Position numbers and translations under genes: made by a program. The notes under the pieces are model-generated. The model was given only the letters and a program-made list of their open reading frames with translations, did no database searches and had not been told where the DNA came from. Below are positions 45,013 through 54,269 of a stretch of DNA of 64,000 bases, piece after piece (within the stretch, counting starts at the first letter, position 1; every line of letters begins with the position of its first letter). The stretch comes from Rudaea sp. 3F27F6 (lineage in GTDB: Bacteria > Pseudomonadota > Gammaproteobacteria > Xanthomonadales > Rhodanobacteraceae): positions 186,001 through 250,000 of the forward strand of contig NZ_SCNG01000001.1 of assembly GCF_005503555.1 (NCBI RefSeq). The letters run 5' to 3'.

Positions 45013-45948
45013 ATGTCGAGCCCGATCAATCCGAATCTGTTGGCGAAGACGGATGTGCTCGCCGCACGCTTCGCCCCGCGCGAGCCGTTCCGCCACATCG
45101 TCATCGACGATTTCTTTTCGCCCGATTACGCCGCACAGTTGCTCGACCAATTTCCGCCGTTCGAGCGCGGCAACGCGCGCAACGAGGCGGGCGAGCTAGG
45201 CAACAAATCGACCGTGGAGCGCATTCGCGGGCTCGGCGCCGCCTACGCCGCGCTCGACGACCTCGTGCAATCGCGCGAATTTCTCGACCTGATCAGCCGT
45301 ATCACCGGCATCGATAGCTTGCTCTACGATCCGTGGTACTTCGGCGGCGGCACCCACGAAAACCGCCAGGGTCAGGACCTCGACGCGCACGTCGACTTCA
45401 ACCGCCATCCGGTGAACCGCTGGCACCGGCGCCTCAATCTGATCGTCTATCTCAACCATGAGTGGCAGGACGACTGGGGCGGATCGCTGCAGCTGCACAG
45501 CGATCCGCGCAGCGCCGACGATCGCGTCATCACCATCACGCCGCGCTTCAATCGCGCAGTGATCTTCGAAACCACCGAAACGAGCTGGCACGGTTTTCCG
45601 CGCATCGCCCTGCCTGAAGACAGGCAGACGCTCGCGCGCAAGTCGGTGGCGCTGTATTTCTACACGACGGACCGCCCGGTCGAAGAAACCGCGAGCACGC
45701 ATTCGACGATCTACGTCGACGCACCGCTGCCCGCGCGCTTCGCCGCCGGGCGCACGCTCGATGCGGCCGACGTCGAAGAGCTGCGCGGCCTGCTCGCGCG
45801 GCGCGACCAACATAATCAGCGCCTCTATCGCGATCTGACTGCGATGACGGGGCAATTCGAGCAGGCCCAGGCCGCGCTGTACGGCGGTCGGCTCGGGCGT
45901 CTGCGCCACGTCGCCCAGGTCGCACTGCGGCGCTGGCGCGGCAGTTGA
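45013..45948 (+). CDS. 2-oxoglutarate/Fe(II)-dependent oxygenase (copy 1 of the glycan locus)
   Basis: The 311-residue protein has a prolyl-4-hydroxylase-type double-stranded beta helix: FRHIVIDDFFSPDYAAQLL at the start, HxD iron ligands H126 and D128 in DAHVDFN, the third histidine H193 in TSWHGFP, and the 2-oxoglutarate arginine R209 in LARKSVALYFY. The substrate is not known; related genes occur beside methyltransferases and glycosyltransferases in surface-glycan loci. A paralogue with an extra domain is at 59866. First gene of the glycan locus, 55 bases after ptsI. Confidence 0.9.
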   Translation: MSSPINPNLLAKTDVLAARFAPREPFRHIVIDDFFSPDYAAQLLDQFPPFERGNARNEAGELGNKSTVERIRGLGAAYAALDDLVQSREFLDLISRITGIDSLLYDPWYFGGGTHENRQGQDLDAHVDFNRHPVNRWHRRLNLIVYLNHEWQDDWGGSLQLHSDPRSADDRVITITPRFNRAVIFETTETSWHGFPRIALPEDRQTLARKSVALYFYTTDRPVEETASTHSTIYVDAPLPARFAAGRTLDAADVEELRGLLARRDQHNQRLYRDLTAMTGQFEQAQAALYGGRLGRLRHVAQVALRRWRGS

Positions 45949-45979
45949 GCGGATCGAGTTCACCTCGCTCGCACAGTCC

Positions 45980-47119
45980 ATGATCCGTTCCTTCCTGCGC
46001 CGCCATGTCGTTCCGCTCGCGCGGCGGCTGCCGCCCGCGGTGCAGGAGCCCTTGCGCGAAGTCTGGCGCGCGTTCGCCCCGCGCGCGATCGCGCACACGG
46101 GCCGCATCGACGATGCCGCGTACCGCGCACACGTCGACAACGAAACCGCGATCTTCGAGACGCAGACCGAAGTCCACGACCTGCCGCCGATCGCGCACTA
46201 CTGGTCGAACAAATATCTGCGCCCACGCCTGGAGACGTTCGGCTTCTCCGATCCCGAGCAGTTCTTCATTGCGACTCTCGAACGCGCCTTCCGCGCAACG
46301 ACGGCGCGGCCGGCGCGCTTCGTCAGCATCGGCGCCGGCAACTGCGACACCGAAGTGCGCATCGCTGTGGCCCTGCGCGAACGCGGGATCACCGATTTCA
46401 CTATCGACTGCCTCGAACTCAACCGCGCGATGCGCGAGCGCGGCGCGGCGCTCGCCCACGAGGCCGGCGTCGGCGGGCAGGTGCTGCCGATCGAAGCCGA
46501 CTTCAATCGCTGGCAGCCGCAGCGCCGCTATGACGCCGTCATCGCCAATCAGAGCCTGCACCACGTCGTCGATCTGGAAGGTTTGTTCGATGCGATCGTG
46601 CGCAGTCTTTCCGTGCACGGCGTCTTCGCCACATCGGACATGATCGGCCGCAACGGTCACCAGCGCTGGCCCGAGGCGCTCGCGATCGTGCGCGAACTTT
46701 GGCGCGAACTGCCACCAAGCTATCGCTACAACCTGCAACTCAAACGCCGCGAGAAGACCTTCCGCGACTGGGACTGCTCGCGCGAAGGCTTCGAGGGCGT
46801 GCGCGCGCAAGACGTGCTGCCTTTGCTGGTCGAGCGCTTCGGCTTCGACTTCTTCTACGCCTACTCGAATCTGATCGACCCTTTCATCGACCGCAGCTTC
46901 GGCCCGCACTTCGACGCCGCTTCGCCGGCCGATCTCGCCTTTATCGACCGCGTGCAGGAGCGCGACGACGCCGAGATTCTCGCCGGCAACATCACGCCGA
47001 CGCATATGCTCGCGGTGCTGCGCGCCAAGTCGCCCGGACGCGGCGAACGCGCGGCCCCGGTCGTCTGGCGGCATCTGACGCCCGAATTCTGCCTGCGCAA
47101 GCAGCCTCTACCGCGCTGA
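45980..47119 (+). CDS. class I SAM-dependent methyltransferase
   Basis: The 379-residue protein has a Rossmann-like SAM site (RFVSIGAGNCDTEVRIAVALRERG, around 115-140; acidic residue in TIDCLELNRAMRERG) and post-I motifs YDAVIANQSLHHVVDLEGLFDAI. The N-terminal 100 residues (YWSNKYLRPRLETFGFSDPEQFF) resemble methyltransferases of polysaccharide clusters, often described as acting on sugars. It follows the oxygenase by 31 bases. Substrate unknown. Confidence 0.85.
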   Translation: MIRSFLRRHVVPLARRLPPAVQEPLREVWRAFAPRAIAHTGRIDDAAYRAHVDNETAIFETQTEVHDLPPIAHYWSNKYLRPRLETFGFSDPEQFFIATLERAFRATTARPARFVSIGAGNCDTEVRIAVALRERGITDFTIDCLELNRAMRERGAALAHEAGVGGQVLPIEADFNRWQPQRRYDAVIANQSLHHVVDLEGLFDAIVRSLSVHGVFATSDMIGRNGHQRWPEALAIVRELWRELPPSYRYNLQLKRREKTFRDWDCSREGFEGVRAQDVLPLLVERFGFDFFYAYSNLIDPFIDRSFGPHFDAASPADLAFIDRVQERDDAEILAGNITPTHMLAVLRAKSPGRGERAAPVVWRHLTPEFCLRKQPLPR

Positions 47120-47320
47120 AGGTGCCGCGGGCGCGGCGCAAATGCGGACGCGCCGCCGCGATTCGCCGCACAAATTCGCTATGATTCGACCAGGGGATAT
47201 TTCGCGGCGCGGCGGATGCCGCACGATCGCGATCACGGGTTGCCTCGCCGCGATCCTCGCCGGCGCCGGGCCCGCAGCACCTCCGCTACACGACTCGCCC
47301 ATCTCACGGAATCGCGGCAA

Positions 47321-48256
47321 ATGATCAAACTCGCCCTGGTCGTGCCCTGCTACAACGAAGAAGCCGTGCTGCCGGCCGCGATCGCGCGCCTGACCGCGTT
47401 GCGCGACGAACTCGTCGGCGAGAATCTGATCGACGCCGATTCTTCGATCACCTTCGTCGACGACGGCTCGACCGACCGCACCTGGCCGCTGATCGAGAGC
47501 GCCGCGGCCAACGACGCCGGCATCCATGGCATCAAGTTGGCGAAGAATCGCGGCCATCAGAACGCGTTGATCGCGGGATTGCTCAGCGTATCCGGCGACG
47601 TGCTGATCAGCATCGACGCCGATCTGCAGGACGACCCCGGCGCGATCCGCGACATGCTCGCGCGATACTCGGAAGGCGCGCAAATCGTATACGGCATACG
47701 CGCTCTGCGCGAGACCGACACCTGGTTCAAGCGTTGGACCGCAGAGAGTTTTTATCGCCTGATGCGCCTGCTCGGCGCCGATGTCGTCTTCAATCATGCC
47801 GACTACCGGCTGATGAGCCGGACCGCGATCGACGCGCTCAAGCAGTTCGAAGAGGTCAACCTGTTCCTGCGCGGCATCGTTCCGCAGCTCGGCTTCAAGA
47901 CCGCCAAGGTCTACTACGCGCGCGCCGGGCGTTTTGCGGGAGAATCGAAATATCCGATGCGCAAGATGCTCTCTCTCGCATGGAACGGGCTGACCTCGCT
48001 GACTTCCGCGCCGCTGCGCTGGATCACCCTGTTCGGCATCGTCGTATCGATCTTCAGCTTTGCGATCACCTGCTGGATTCTGGTGCGCAGCTTCTTGTTC
48101 AGCGTCAGCGTACCCGGCTGGGCGTCGACGGTCGTGCCGGTCTATTTCCTCGGCGGCATACAGCTGCTCGGCATCGGCATCATCGGCGAATACATCGCCA
48201 AGATCTATCTGGAAACAAAGCGCCGGCCCCGTTACATTGTCGAGAAAATCATCTAG
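47321..48256 (+). CDS. GT2 polyprenyl-phosphate sugar transferase (GtrB/DPM/ArnC type)
   Basis: The 311-residue protein opens with VVPCYNEEAVLPAAI and carries VDDGSTDRTWPLIE, NRGHQNALIAGL, SIDADLQDDPGAI and FAGESKYPMRKML, the standard GtrB/DPM1 set, followed by two C-terminal membrane helices (ITLFGIVVSIFSFAITCWIL and VVPVYFLGGIQLLGIGIIGEY). Such enzymes put a sugar from a nucleotide donor onto undecaprenyl phosphate at the cytoplasmic face. The GtrA-type gene nearby would flip the product. A 201-base gap without recognisable features precedes it. Confidence 0.92.
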   Translation: MIKLALVVPCYNEEAVLPAAIARLTALRDELVGENLIDADSSITFVDDGSTDRTWPLIESAAANDAGIHGIKLAKNRGHQNALIAGLLSVSGDVLISIDADLQDDPGAIRDMLARYSEGAQIVYGIRALRETDTWFKRWTAESFYRLMRLLGADVVFNHADYRLMSRTAIDALKQFEEVNLFLRGIVPQLGFKTAKVYYARAGRFAGESKYPMRKMLSLAWNGLTSLTSAPLRWITLFGIVVSIFSFAITCWILVRSFLFSVSVPGWASTVVPVYFLGGIQLLGIGIIGEYIAKIYLETKRRPRYIVEKII

Positions 48257-48261
48257 GGCTC

Positions 48262-49119
48262 ATGACGAACGATTTCCGTTGTCTGCTTTGCGAAGGACAA
48301 GACGCGGAGTTGGTCTTCCCTCGCTGCAAGGACTATTACCTCGGTACCCCACACGTCGTCGACTATGTTCGCTGCACGCGATGCGCCCTGCTGCAGCAGT
48401 TTCCACGCCCCCCGGATACAAGCGCACTGTACAGCGACTATCCGATACACGCTGCCAAGTCACCTTTGTTCAAGCTGCTGCGGCGTGTCGTTATGGCGGA
48501 CATGTATTTTTCGCCTGCGCAGAAGGTACATGCGACCCTGCTTGACTATGGCTGCGGCGACGGCGGTTTCCTCGACACGTTGTCGACACGGCGCGATCTG
48601 CGCTTGATCGGCTACGAACGCGGCGCGGCCCAAGCGGCACATGTGCAGGCGGCGCTCAGCGTGCCGATCCATTCCACGCGCTCCGCGCTGTTGGCCAGCG
48701 AAGAAGGCAATGTCGATGTATTGACCTTGCATATGGTGCTCGAGCACGTGCTCGACCCCGGAGAGGTCTTCGCGGACGCGCAGCGGCTGCTGAAACCGCA
48801 GGGCACGATGTACGTGGTCGTACCCGACGCCGAATCTTTCGAAGCGCGCCTGTTCGGCAAAAAGTGGCATAGCCTCGATGCGCCGAGGCACATCTGTTTT
48901 CCCGGCAAGCCGCACATACAGGAATTGGCGCAGCAATACGGCTTCGACCTCGTGCGCGACCGACCGGCGGCATTCCCGAATGGATTCGCAGGAAGCCTCG
49001 CCGTCGTTCTTGCCGGCCGCTTCCACTTTGCGCTGTTCGCCGCACTCCTGCCGTTCGGCCTGTTGTTCTCGCGCCTCGTGCCGACAGGCGCTCATGCGTA
49101 TTGGCTGACGAAGCGCTGA
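48262..49119 (+). CDS. class I SAM methyltransferase with N-terminal zinc ribbon
   Basis: The 285-residue protein has two cysteine pairs near its start (FRCLLCEG and VRCTRCALLQQFPRP) forming a putative zinc ribbon, then a SAM site LLDYGCGDGGFLDTL and VDVLTLHMVLEHVLDPGEVFADAQRLLKP. C-terminal hydrophobic stretches (FHFALFAALLPFGLLFSRLV) suggest membrane contact. The layout is that of methyltransferases of O-antigen and capsule clusters. It starts 5 bases after the GT2 gene. Confidence 0.88.
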   Translation: MTNDFRCLLCEGQDAELVFPRCKDYYLGTPHVVDYVRCTRCALLQQFPRPPDTSALYSDYPIHAAKSPLFKLLRRVVMADMYFSPAQKVHATLLDYGCGDGGFLDTLSTRRDLRLIGYERGAAQAAHVQAALSVPIHSTRSALLASEEGNVDVLTLHMVLEHVLDPGEVFADAQRLLKPQGTMYVVVPDAESFEARLFGKKWHSLDAPRHICFPGKPHIQELAQQYGFDLVRDRPAAFPNGFAGSLAVVLAGRFHFALFAALLPFGLLFSRLVPTGAHAYWLTKR

Positions 49120-49174
49120 TCCGGGTCGGACCCGCCGTTCGGCTCGTGCCGATGCGCCGGCTGTGCACCGCATG

Positions 49175-49579
49175 TCAGGCGCGGAAAACCAGCGACCTGT
49201 GCATGAAATTTGCCAGCAACAGCGTCGGCGGAGCCGAAAACAGACCGGCCAGCGGGGCGCCAACACCAAAGTGCATCAGCGCTCCGATAAAACCGAGATT
49301 GACCACATACAGCACCGGCCAGACGAAAAGATACGGCAGCAGCTTGCGCGGATCGCGGTTGGCGAAGACAAAGACACTGTGCGTGGTGAAATTGATCAAG
49401 ATACCGATGACCAGCGAAATGAGGCTCGCCCATGGCACGGCAAGCCCCAGCCAGAGCATCGTCCAATAGACGACGAGGTTGAAGCCGGTATTCGCTGCAC
49501 CGACCACGAGATAACGCACGAATTGCGGATGCATGAGCGCCCTGAAGCGGCGAACCCAAAATGGGCCCGGCCTCGGCAT
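49175..49579 (-). CDS. GtrA-family polyprenyl-linked sugar flippase
   Basis: The 134-residue protein has four membrane helices and the GtrA signature FVRYLVVGAANTGFNLVVYW near its start, with NFTTHSVFVFANRD in the loop. GtrA-like proteins are thought to flip polyprenyl-phosphate-sugar to the periplasm. Together with the GtrB-type GT2 on the other strand and the GT-C type proteins it completes a three-component glycosylation set. It begins directly after a methyltransferase stop. Confidence 0.93.
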   Translation of the reverse strand: MPRPGPFWVRRFRALMHPQFVRYLVVGAANTGFNLVVYWTMLWLGLAVPWASLISLVIGILINFTTHSVFVFANRDPRKLLPYLFVWPVLYVVNLGFIGALMHFGVGAPLAGLFSAPPTLLLANFMHRSLVFRA

Positions 49580-50194
49580 CTAAGCTTCCCGCCGGTAGCG
49601 CAGGTGCAGTTCGTGAAACACGAACCAGTCGCCTACTGCTTCCGCGTCGACAGGAAAGTAGCCGGCCCGATCGAGAACGTAACCTTCGCATCGCTCGAGT
49701 CCGTTGTCGCGCAACCAGTCGAGATTGACGAAGGTCTTGTGCACCGCGCTCGACGCGTAGCCCTTGGCACTCGGCACGACAGCAACGATAGTCGTCACAC
49801 CGAGTCTTCGGCAGGCGCCCCAGAGTTTGTGCATCACCTGCGCCGTGTCGCTGAAGTGTTCGAGCACGTGCGAGATGACCAGGGAACGGTAGCGGTTCGG
49901 CTCCAGTGGCGACAGCGAGAAATCGTCGGCCGCGGCATCGTACAGGCGCACGTCCATCCCGTCCTGCTGTAGCGCTTCGACCAAATGCGGATTGACCTCG
50001 AGTCCGACCGAGCCCGCCGGCAGACGCGCAAGTATCTGGCCTGCGCCGCAGCCGAAGTCGATCGTCGGCCCCGATATCTCGCGCAATACGCGATCGAGAT
50101 AGAGTTTCTTGACCAGTCGGCGCAGCGGATGGCGGCTGCGCCGCAGTTGTTCCGCGGCATAGGCGCGATCGAATTCCTGCGCGGTATCGCTCAT
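49580..50194 (-). CDS. class I SAM-dependent methyltransferase
   Basis: The 204-residue protein has GPTIDFGCGAGQILARLPAGSVGLEVN as SAM site and acidic loop and SLVISHVLEHFSDTAQVMHKLW as post-I motif. Its ATG overlaps the stop of the GT2 gene upstream (ATGA) and its stop abuts the GtrA start, giving a tight three-gene minus-strand operon GT2-methyltransferase-GtrA. Probable role is methylation of a glycan or lipid-linked sugar. Confidence 0.88.
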   Translation of the reverse strand: MSDTAQEFDRAYAAEQLRRSRHPLRRLVKKLYLDRVLREISGPTIDFGCGAGQILARLPAGSVGLEVNPHLVEALQQDGMDVRLYDAAADDFSLSPLEPNRYRSLVISHVLEHFSDTAQVMHKLWGACRRLGVTTIVAVVPSAKGYASSAVHKTFVNLDWLRDNGLERCEGYVLDRAGYFPVDAEAVGDWFVFHELHLRYRREA

Positions 50195-51042
50195 GCTGCC
50201 GTCCGTCCGCGCCGCAGCAGCCACCAGTACACGGCCTGGCGCAGATGCGCATTGATCTTCGCCACACCGATGCCGAGCGCGAGATCCGTGCGACCGATGC
50301 GATAGCCCGGCGTACTTTGATAGGCGCGCGCAAATGCGGCGAACTCTTCGCTCTGGCGCCGGCCGATCGCCACGCTCCACGAGCCCGGCGAAATACGGAA
50401 CGACGAAAGCGGTTCGGCAAGGTAGTGCGCGTCGCCCTCGCGCAGGGCGCGAAACCAGTAGTCGAGATCGATCATGTAACCGTAGCGGCCGTCGAACTTC
50501 CCGATGCGCGCGGCGAGTTCGCGGCGCATCAGCACATTGCCCGGCTCGCCGACCAAGTTGGTGCCTTTGCGAATACAGGAGGCGATCAAGTCGGCGGCGG
50601 CGATACGGCGATCGCGGCCACCGAAGGCCGCGCGCCGCAGAACCCGGCGTTCGGCCGCATCGATGAAGTCGCGTGTGCCGAAAACGAAGGCGAGACTGCG
50701 ATCGCGATCCCGTTCCAGCACCGCGACTTGCCGCGCGAGACAATCCGCTGCGAGCAGATCGTCCTGCGGCAGCAGCTTGAAGTAAGTTCCGCGTGCCTCG
50801 TCGAGACAACGGTTCCAGTTGCCTTGTGCGCCGAGATTGCGCGCATTGCGCAGATAGCGGATGCGCGGATCGGCATAGCTTTCCGCGATCGCCTGCGTGC
50901 CGTCCGGCGAATCGTCGTCGATCACAACCAGTTCAAAATCCGCGAAAGTCTGCGCAAACACCGAGTCGATCGTCGCGCGCAGATGAGCAGCGCCGAGATA
51001 GACGGGAATGCAAACGGAAACGAGCGGGGGTGGATTCTGCAT
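50191..51042 (-). CDS. family 2 glycosyltransferase
   Basis: The 283-residue protein has LVSVCIPVYLGAAHLRATIDSVFAQ, VIDDDSPDGTQAIAESYADPRIRYLRNARNLGAQGNWNRCL in pieces, and the metal-binding KLLPQDDLL where a DxD is expected. No membrane helix is present, so it acts at the cytoplasmic face. The ATG at 51040-51042 matches the GT2 start; the open frame extends upstream without resemblance. Donor and acceptor unknown. Confidence 0.9.
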   Translation of the reverse strand: MQNPPPLVSVCIPVYLGAAHLRATIDSVFAQTFADFELVVIDDDSPDGTQAIAESYADPRIRYLRNARNLGAQGNWNRCLDEARGTYFKLLPQDDLLAADCLARQVAVLERDRDRSLAFVFGTRDFIDAAERRVLRRAAFGGRDRRIAAADLIASCIRKGTNLVGEPGNVLMRRELAARIGKFDGRYGYMIDLDYWFRALREGDAHYLAEPLSSFRISPGSWSVAIGRRQSEEFAAFARAYQSTPGYRIGRTDLALGIGVAKINAHLRQAVYWWLLRRGRTAA

Positions 51043-51273
51043 GGGCCGCGCGACGTGGATCGGTATGGGAACTGTGGGTGCGGGCGGGGCATGATACCCG
51101 ATCGGCGCCGGGCGGATTCGCCTCCGCCGCGCGCCGGTCGTGAGCCGTGCGGATTGGGTTAAACTGGCTTGGCGCCTCGCGCCGGCGACGCCAATCGAAA
51201 ACCGAACGAAACTAGAATATGCCAATATCAGGCACCGGCATTTTCCCGCCCAGGCCGCACTGACCGCGTCGCG

Positions 51274-52326
51274 ATGATGGATCTATCGTTTTTAGGCAGA
51301 AAGAAGCGAACCGCGCGCAATTCGATTTGCTGGATTGTAGGCACTTCGGTTTCCATCGAAGCCGGCGGCTATGTATCGAAATTGGCCGAGCGGCTGGCGT
51401 CCGCGGGCACGCAACTGCGCAATCTGTCGGTTGGCGATCAGACGTCGATCATGGGCTGCATGCGCGTGCTCGATGCGGAAATGCAAATCGAGGCGACGGA
51501 CACCGTCGTTTGGGAATACAGCCTGCTCGATACCCTGCTCGTCGAAGAGGCCTACGTCCCAGAGGAGGACGTGATCCGCGCCAGACGCGTGGCGTGGCAG
51601 CACATTCTTCTGCGCGGCGCGCGGTTGATCGTGCTGATGACGCCGCCGAAGAAACATCTCGCGCGCAGAAGCCCGCTCGAATCTCTCTGCGCAGCGGATG
51701 CCACGGAACTCGGATTGACCGTTATCGATTTGCGCGATCTGTTCAGGCAGCTCGGTATCGTCGAAACATCGGCCGAATATCGCGACGATCGTCATCCGCG
51801 GATCGATTCGCCCGTGGTCGAGCGCACGGTCGACTCCGTTTTGCAGGCAATCGACGCGCCTGCGGCCGTTCGCAGCAACGCCATTCCTGCATGGGCAGCT
51901 GCGCACGCGCTAGACGCATGGAAATGGCATTCGGCCGAGAGACTCGCCGAGAGCTGCGGCCTGCCCTTGGCGGGCTTCAGCAACTCGCTCGTGAGTCTGC
52001 GCGCGTTGTCGCTCGACATCGACCGGCCGCTGCACGTCGACGCAGCGTCGCGCATCGTCGCCGCCGGCATCGTCAGCACGCATGACACGGGTAGTCTCTG
52101 GTGCCGCCACCCGCGTTGCGCATCGGCCTCGACGCGCTTGCCAGCCGATCTCGACTACGCGTTCCTGTTGCGCACGACCGCACTGCCCTGTTTGTCGCCG
52201 CGCATATCCGAACTCGGCTCTGCGCCGGATTACGCCTATTTTCGCGGCAACTGGGCGGATTACGGGCAAAAGCTGATCGACCGGCCCGGCCCCGTGTTCC
52301 TCAGCGGCTTGCTCACCGCGGCATAA
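51274..52326 (+). CDS. SGNH-like protein of the glycan locus, family not recognised
   Basis: The 350-residue protein begins near MMDLSFLGRKK and then ICWIVGTSVSIEAGGYVSKLAERL, which looks like block I of a GDSL/SGNH fold with GTS in place of GDS. DDRHPRIDS near residue 170 could hold the Asp-x-x-His pair of such enzymes. The C-terminal half (ALDAWKWHSAERLAESCG, HVDAASRIVAAGIVSTHDTGSLWC) is unfamiliar. There is no signal peptide. It may modify or bind an acyl or glycan group; that is inferred from the fold hint and neighbours only. A second in-frame ATG is at 51277. Confidence 0.6.
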   Translation: MMDLSFLGRKKRTARNSICWIVGTSVSIEAGGYVSKLAERLASAGTQLRNLSVGDQTSIMGCMRVLDAEMQIEATDTVVWEYSLLDTLLVEEAYVPEEDVIRARRVAWQHILLRGARLIVLMTPPKKHLARRSPLESLCAADATELGLTVIDLRDLFRQLGIVETSAEYRDDRHPRIDSPVVERTVDSVLQAIDAPAAVRSNAIPAWAAAHALDAWKWHSAERLAESCGLPLAGFSNSLVSLRALSLDIDRPLHVDAASRIVAAGIVSTHDTGSLWCRHPRCASASTRLPADLDYAFLLRTTALPCLSPRISELGSAPDYAYFRGNWADYGQKLIDRPGPVFLSGLLTAA

Positions 52327-52421
52327 TCTGCGCCCGTGCCGAACGCCGATTCCAGCGACGAATCCCTGCGGAATTTTTTACCAATGCCCATGCCTGCCGT
52401 AATTGCAAAAATCGTCCGAAC

Positions 52422-54257
52422 ATGTCCGCTCTCGCGCTAAGCCCTCTTCGCATCCGCCGGTTGGCCTATTGGGTGCTGTGCGGTTTTTTCCTGCTTGCAG
52501 CGCTTTTGTATGCGTGGGCGACACTGTGCGCCATCATCAATTTCGGCTGGCGCCAGCCGATGTTCGACCAATGGCGCGAGTACGAGATTTTTCTCGGCGA
52601 TGTGTTTCCGCTCAACGTAATCCAGAACGCGAACGGCCATCGGCCGATTTTTCCGAATCTGCTGCGAGTCGCTGAGATTCAGTGGCTGGATGCCAATCAA
52701 TATCTGCAATTGACCGTCGGCACTCTTTGCGCCTACGCAATCGCTGCCATCGTCGCGATGGTCGGATGGACGGAAAAGCGCCTGCCGCTGGTCGCTCGAT
52801 GCGCCTGCGTCATGCTGGCTGTATTGGGTCTCCTCTGGCTAGGCAATGCGCGCCGCCTTATGCACGGCAGCGAAGCGTTGCACGGCTATCTGCCGACGCT
52901 GGCGGTCCTGCTGGCCTGTCTTTGGACCTACGCATCGGCTCAGCGACGCAGTATCGCCCTGTTGTTTGCCGCCTCGGCGGCCTGCGTGGTGGCGACTTTC
53001 AGTTTCGGCGTGGGCCTCGCCGGCTTCGTTTGCGTCCTCGCGCTCGGACTGATGTTGCGCCTGCCGCTGCGCTGGCTGCTCGTTCCGCTGACCACGCTCG
53101 GTATTTCCCTGGTGCTGTACATCTTCGTGCTGCCGGGCGGACAAAACGTGCGTGCTCAAGTCAGCACGAGCCTCGTCGAGGGCGCGGTCGTCACGGCACA
53201 ATGGCTGTCATCGCCGTGGTGCCTGATCTGGCTGGGCCTTGCCGACTACGGGACCGGGCCTTGGCCAGGCCACCACACTGCACTCGAATGGCTCATGCAG
53301 CACTCGGCCACGGGCCTCATGGCAATTACTGGCCTGAGCTGGCAAACATGGGGGGGCATCGTCGGCGGCGCCGGAATCGTCGCGTTAGCCTGGTACGTCC
53401 TGTCGCGATTGATTCGGCCGAAGCCGCTCAACCGATTGGAGGCCGTGGCCACCGGACTGGCGATCTACGCAGCCGCCAGCGCCGTGCTCAGCGTGTTTCC
53501 GCGAATCGCATCGTTTCACGCCCACCCCGACCAGATATTCGCCGACCGCTATATGACGTGGCCTTGCCTTTTCTGGCTTGGCCTTAGCTTGCTCGCCGTT
53601 TCATGGATCGCCCAGAGCGCGCGTCCTTTGCCCAAGGCCGTCGGCATTTTCGGCTTGATTTTGCTGCCGATCGTCATGGCGGTTTCGCAGCGCGATCAAA
53701 CCATATGGAGTTTGCTGGTGTATCGATCTTCCCAGCAGGCCGCCGCGTCGCTGCGCAGCGGAATATTCGACGATGCGCATTTTCCCGGCGAGGACATGGG
53801 GGTGGAAGCGCGCATGCGCCAAGCTGCACTGTTGCGCAGCAAGCACCTGGCCATGTTCACCGACCCGGAGTGGCAACAGATCGGCGCACCCTGGCAGGGA
53901 AGTCTGGAAAAAGACCCGAATGTCGCCGCACATGCCTGCTGGCTCCAACCGGTGCTCGATTATCCTACTCAGCGCAACGCGGGCCATCTCGAAGGCGCCG
54001 TAACCCAAGGCAAACGCAGGGTCTACACCGAGGGTATGCTTGCCATCCTCGATGAGGACCGTCGCATCGCCGGCCTGACCGAATTCAGCCACGCCGCACC
54101 CAACGAACCCGACCTGCTTTTTCGCGTTCGCAGCAAACGCGGCTTCGACGGTTATGTACGCGACTTCGACGAGAACAAGAAATACGTGCTCGCCCTGCTC
54201 AACACTCATACCAAGCAAGGCATCACGCTCGGCACTGTCGATCCTCATTGCGAATGA
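52422..54257 (+). CDS. multi-membrane protein, GT-C type (putative periplasmic glycosyltransferase)
   Basis: The 611-residue protein has about ten to twelve membrane helices in its first 400 residues and a soluble C-terminal periplasmic-type part. The first external loop holds FDQWREYEIFLGDVF and NANGHRPIFPNLLR, a D-x-W plus N-x-HR-x-x-FP arrangement I associate with polyprenol-dependent GT-C proteins in surface-glycan loci. It overlaps no neighbour and precedes the next membrane-protein gene by 12 bases. Activity is inferred. Confidence 0.7.
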   Translation: MSALALSPLRIRRLAYWVLCGFFLLAALLYAWATLCAIINFGWRQPMFDQWREYEIFLGDVFPLNVIQNANGHRPIFPNLLRVAEIQWLDANQYLQLTVGTLCAYAIAAIVAMVGWTEKRLPLVARCACVMLAVLGLLWLGNARRLMHGSEALHGYLPTLAVLLACLWTYASAQRRSIALLFAASAACVVATFSFGVGLAGFVCVLALGLMLRLPLRWLLVPLTTLGISLVLYIFVLPGGQNVRAQVSTSLVEGAVVTAQWLSSPWCLIWLGLADYGTGPWPGHHTALEWLMQHSATGLMAITGLSWQTWGGIVGGAGIVALAWYVLSRLIRPKPLNRLEAVATGLAIYAAASAVLSVFPRIASFHAHPDQIFADRYMTWPCLFWLGLSLLAVSWIAQSARPLPKAVGIFGLILLPIVMAVSQRDQTIWSLLVYRSSQQAAASLRSGIFDDAHFPGEDMGVEARMRQAALLRSKHLAMFTDPEWQQIGAPWQGSLEKDPNVAAHACWLQPVLDYPTQRNAGHLEGAVTQGKRRVYTEGMLAILDEDRRIAGLTEFSHAAPNEPDLLFRVRSKRGFDGYVRDFDENKKYVLALLNTHTKQGITLGTVDPHCE

Positions 54258-54269
54258 ATCGGGTGCCGC

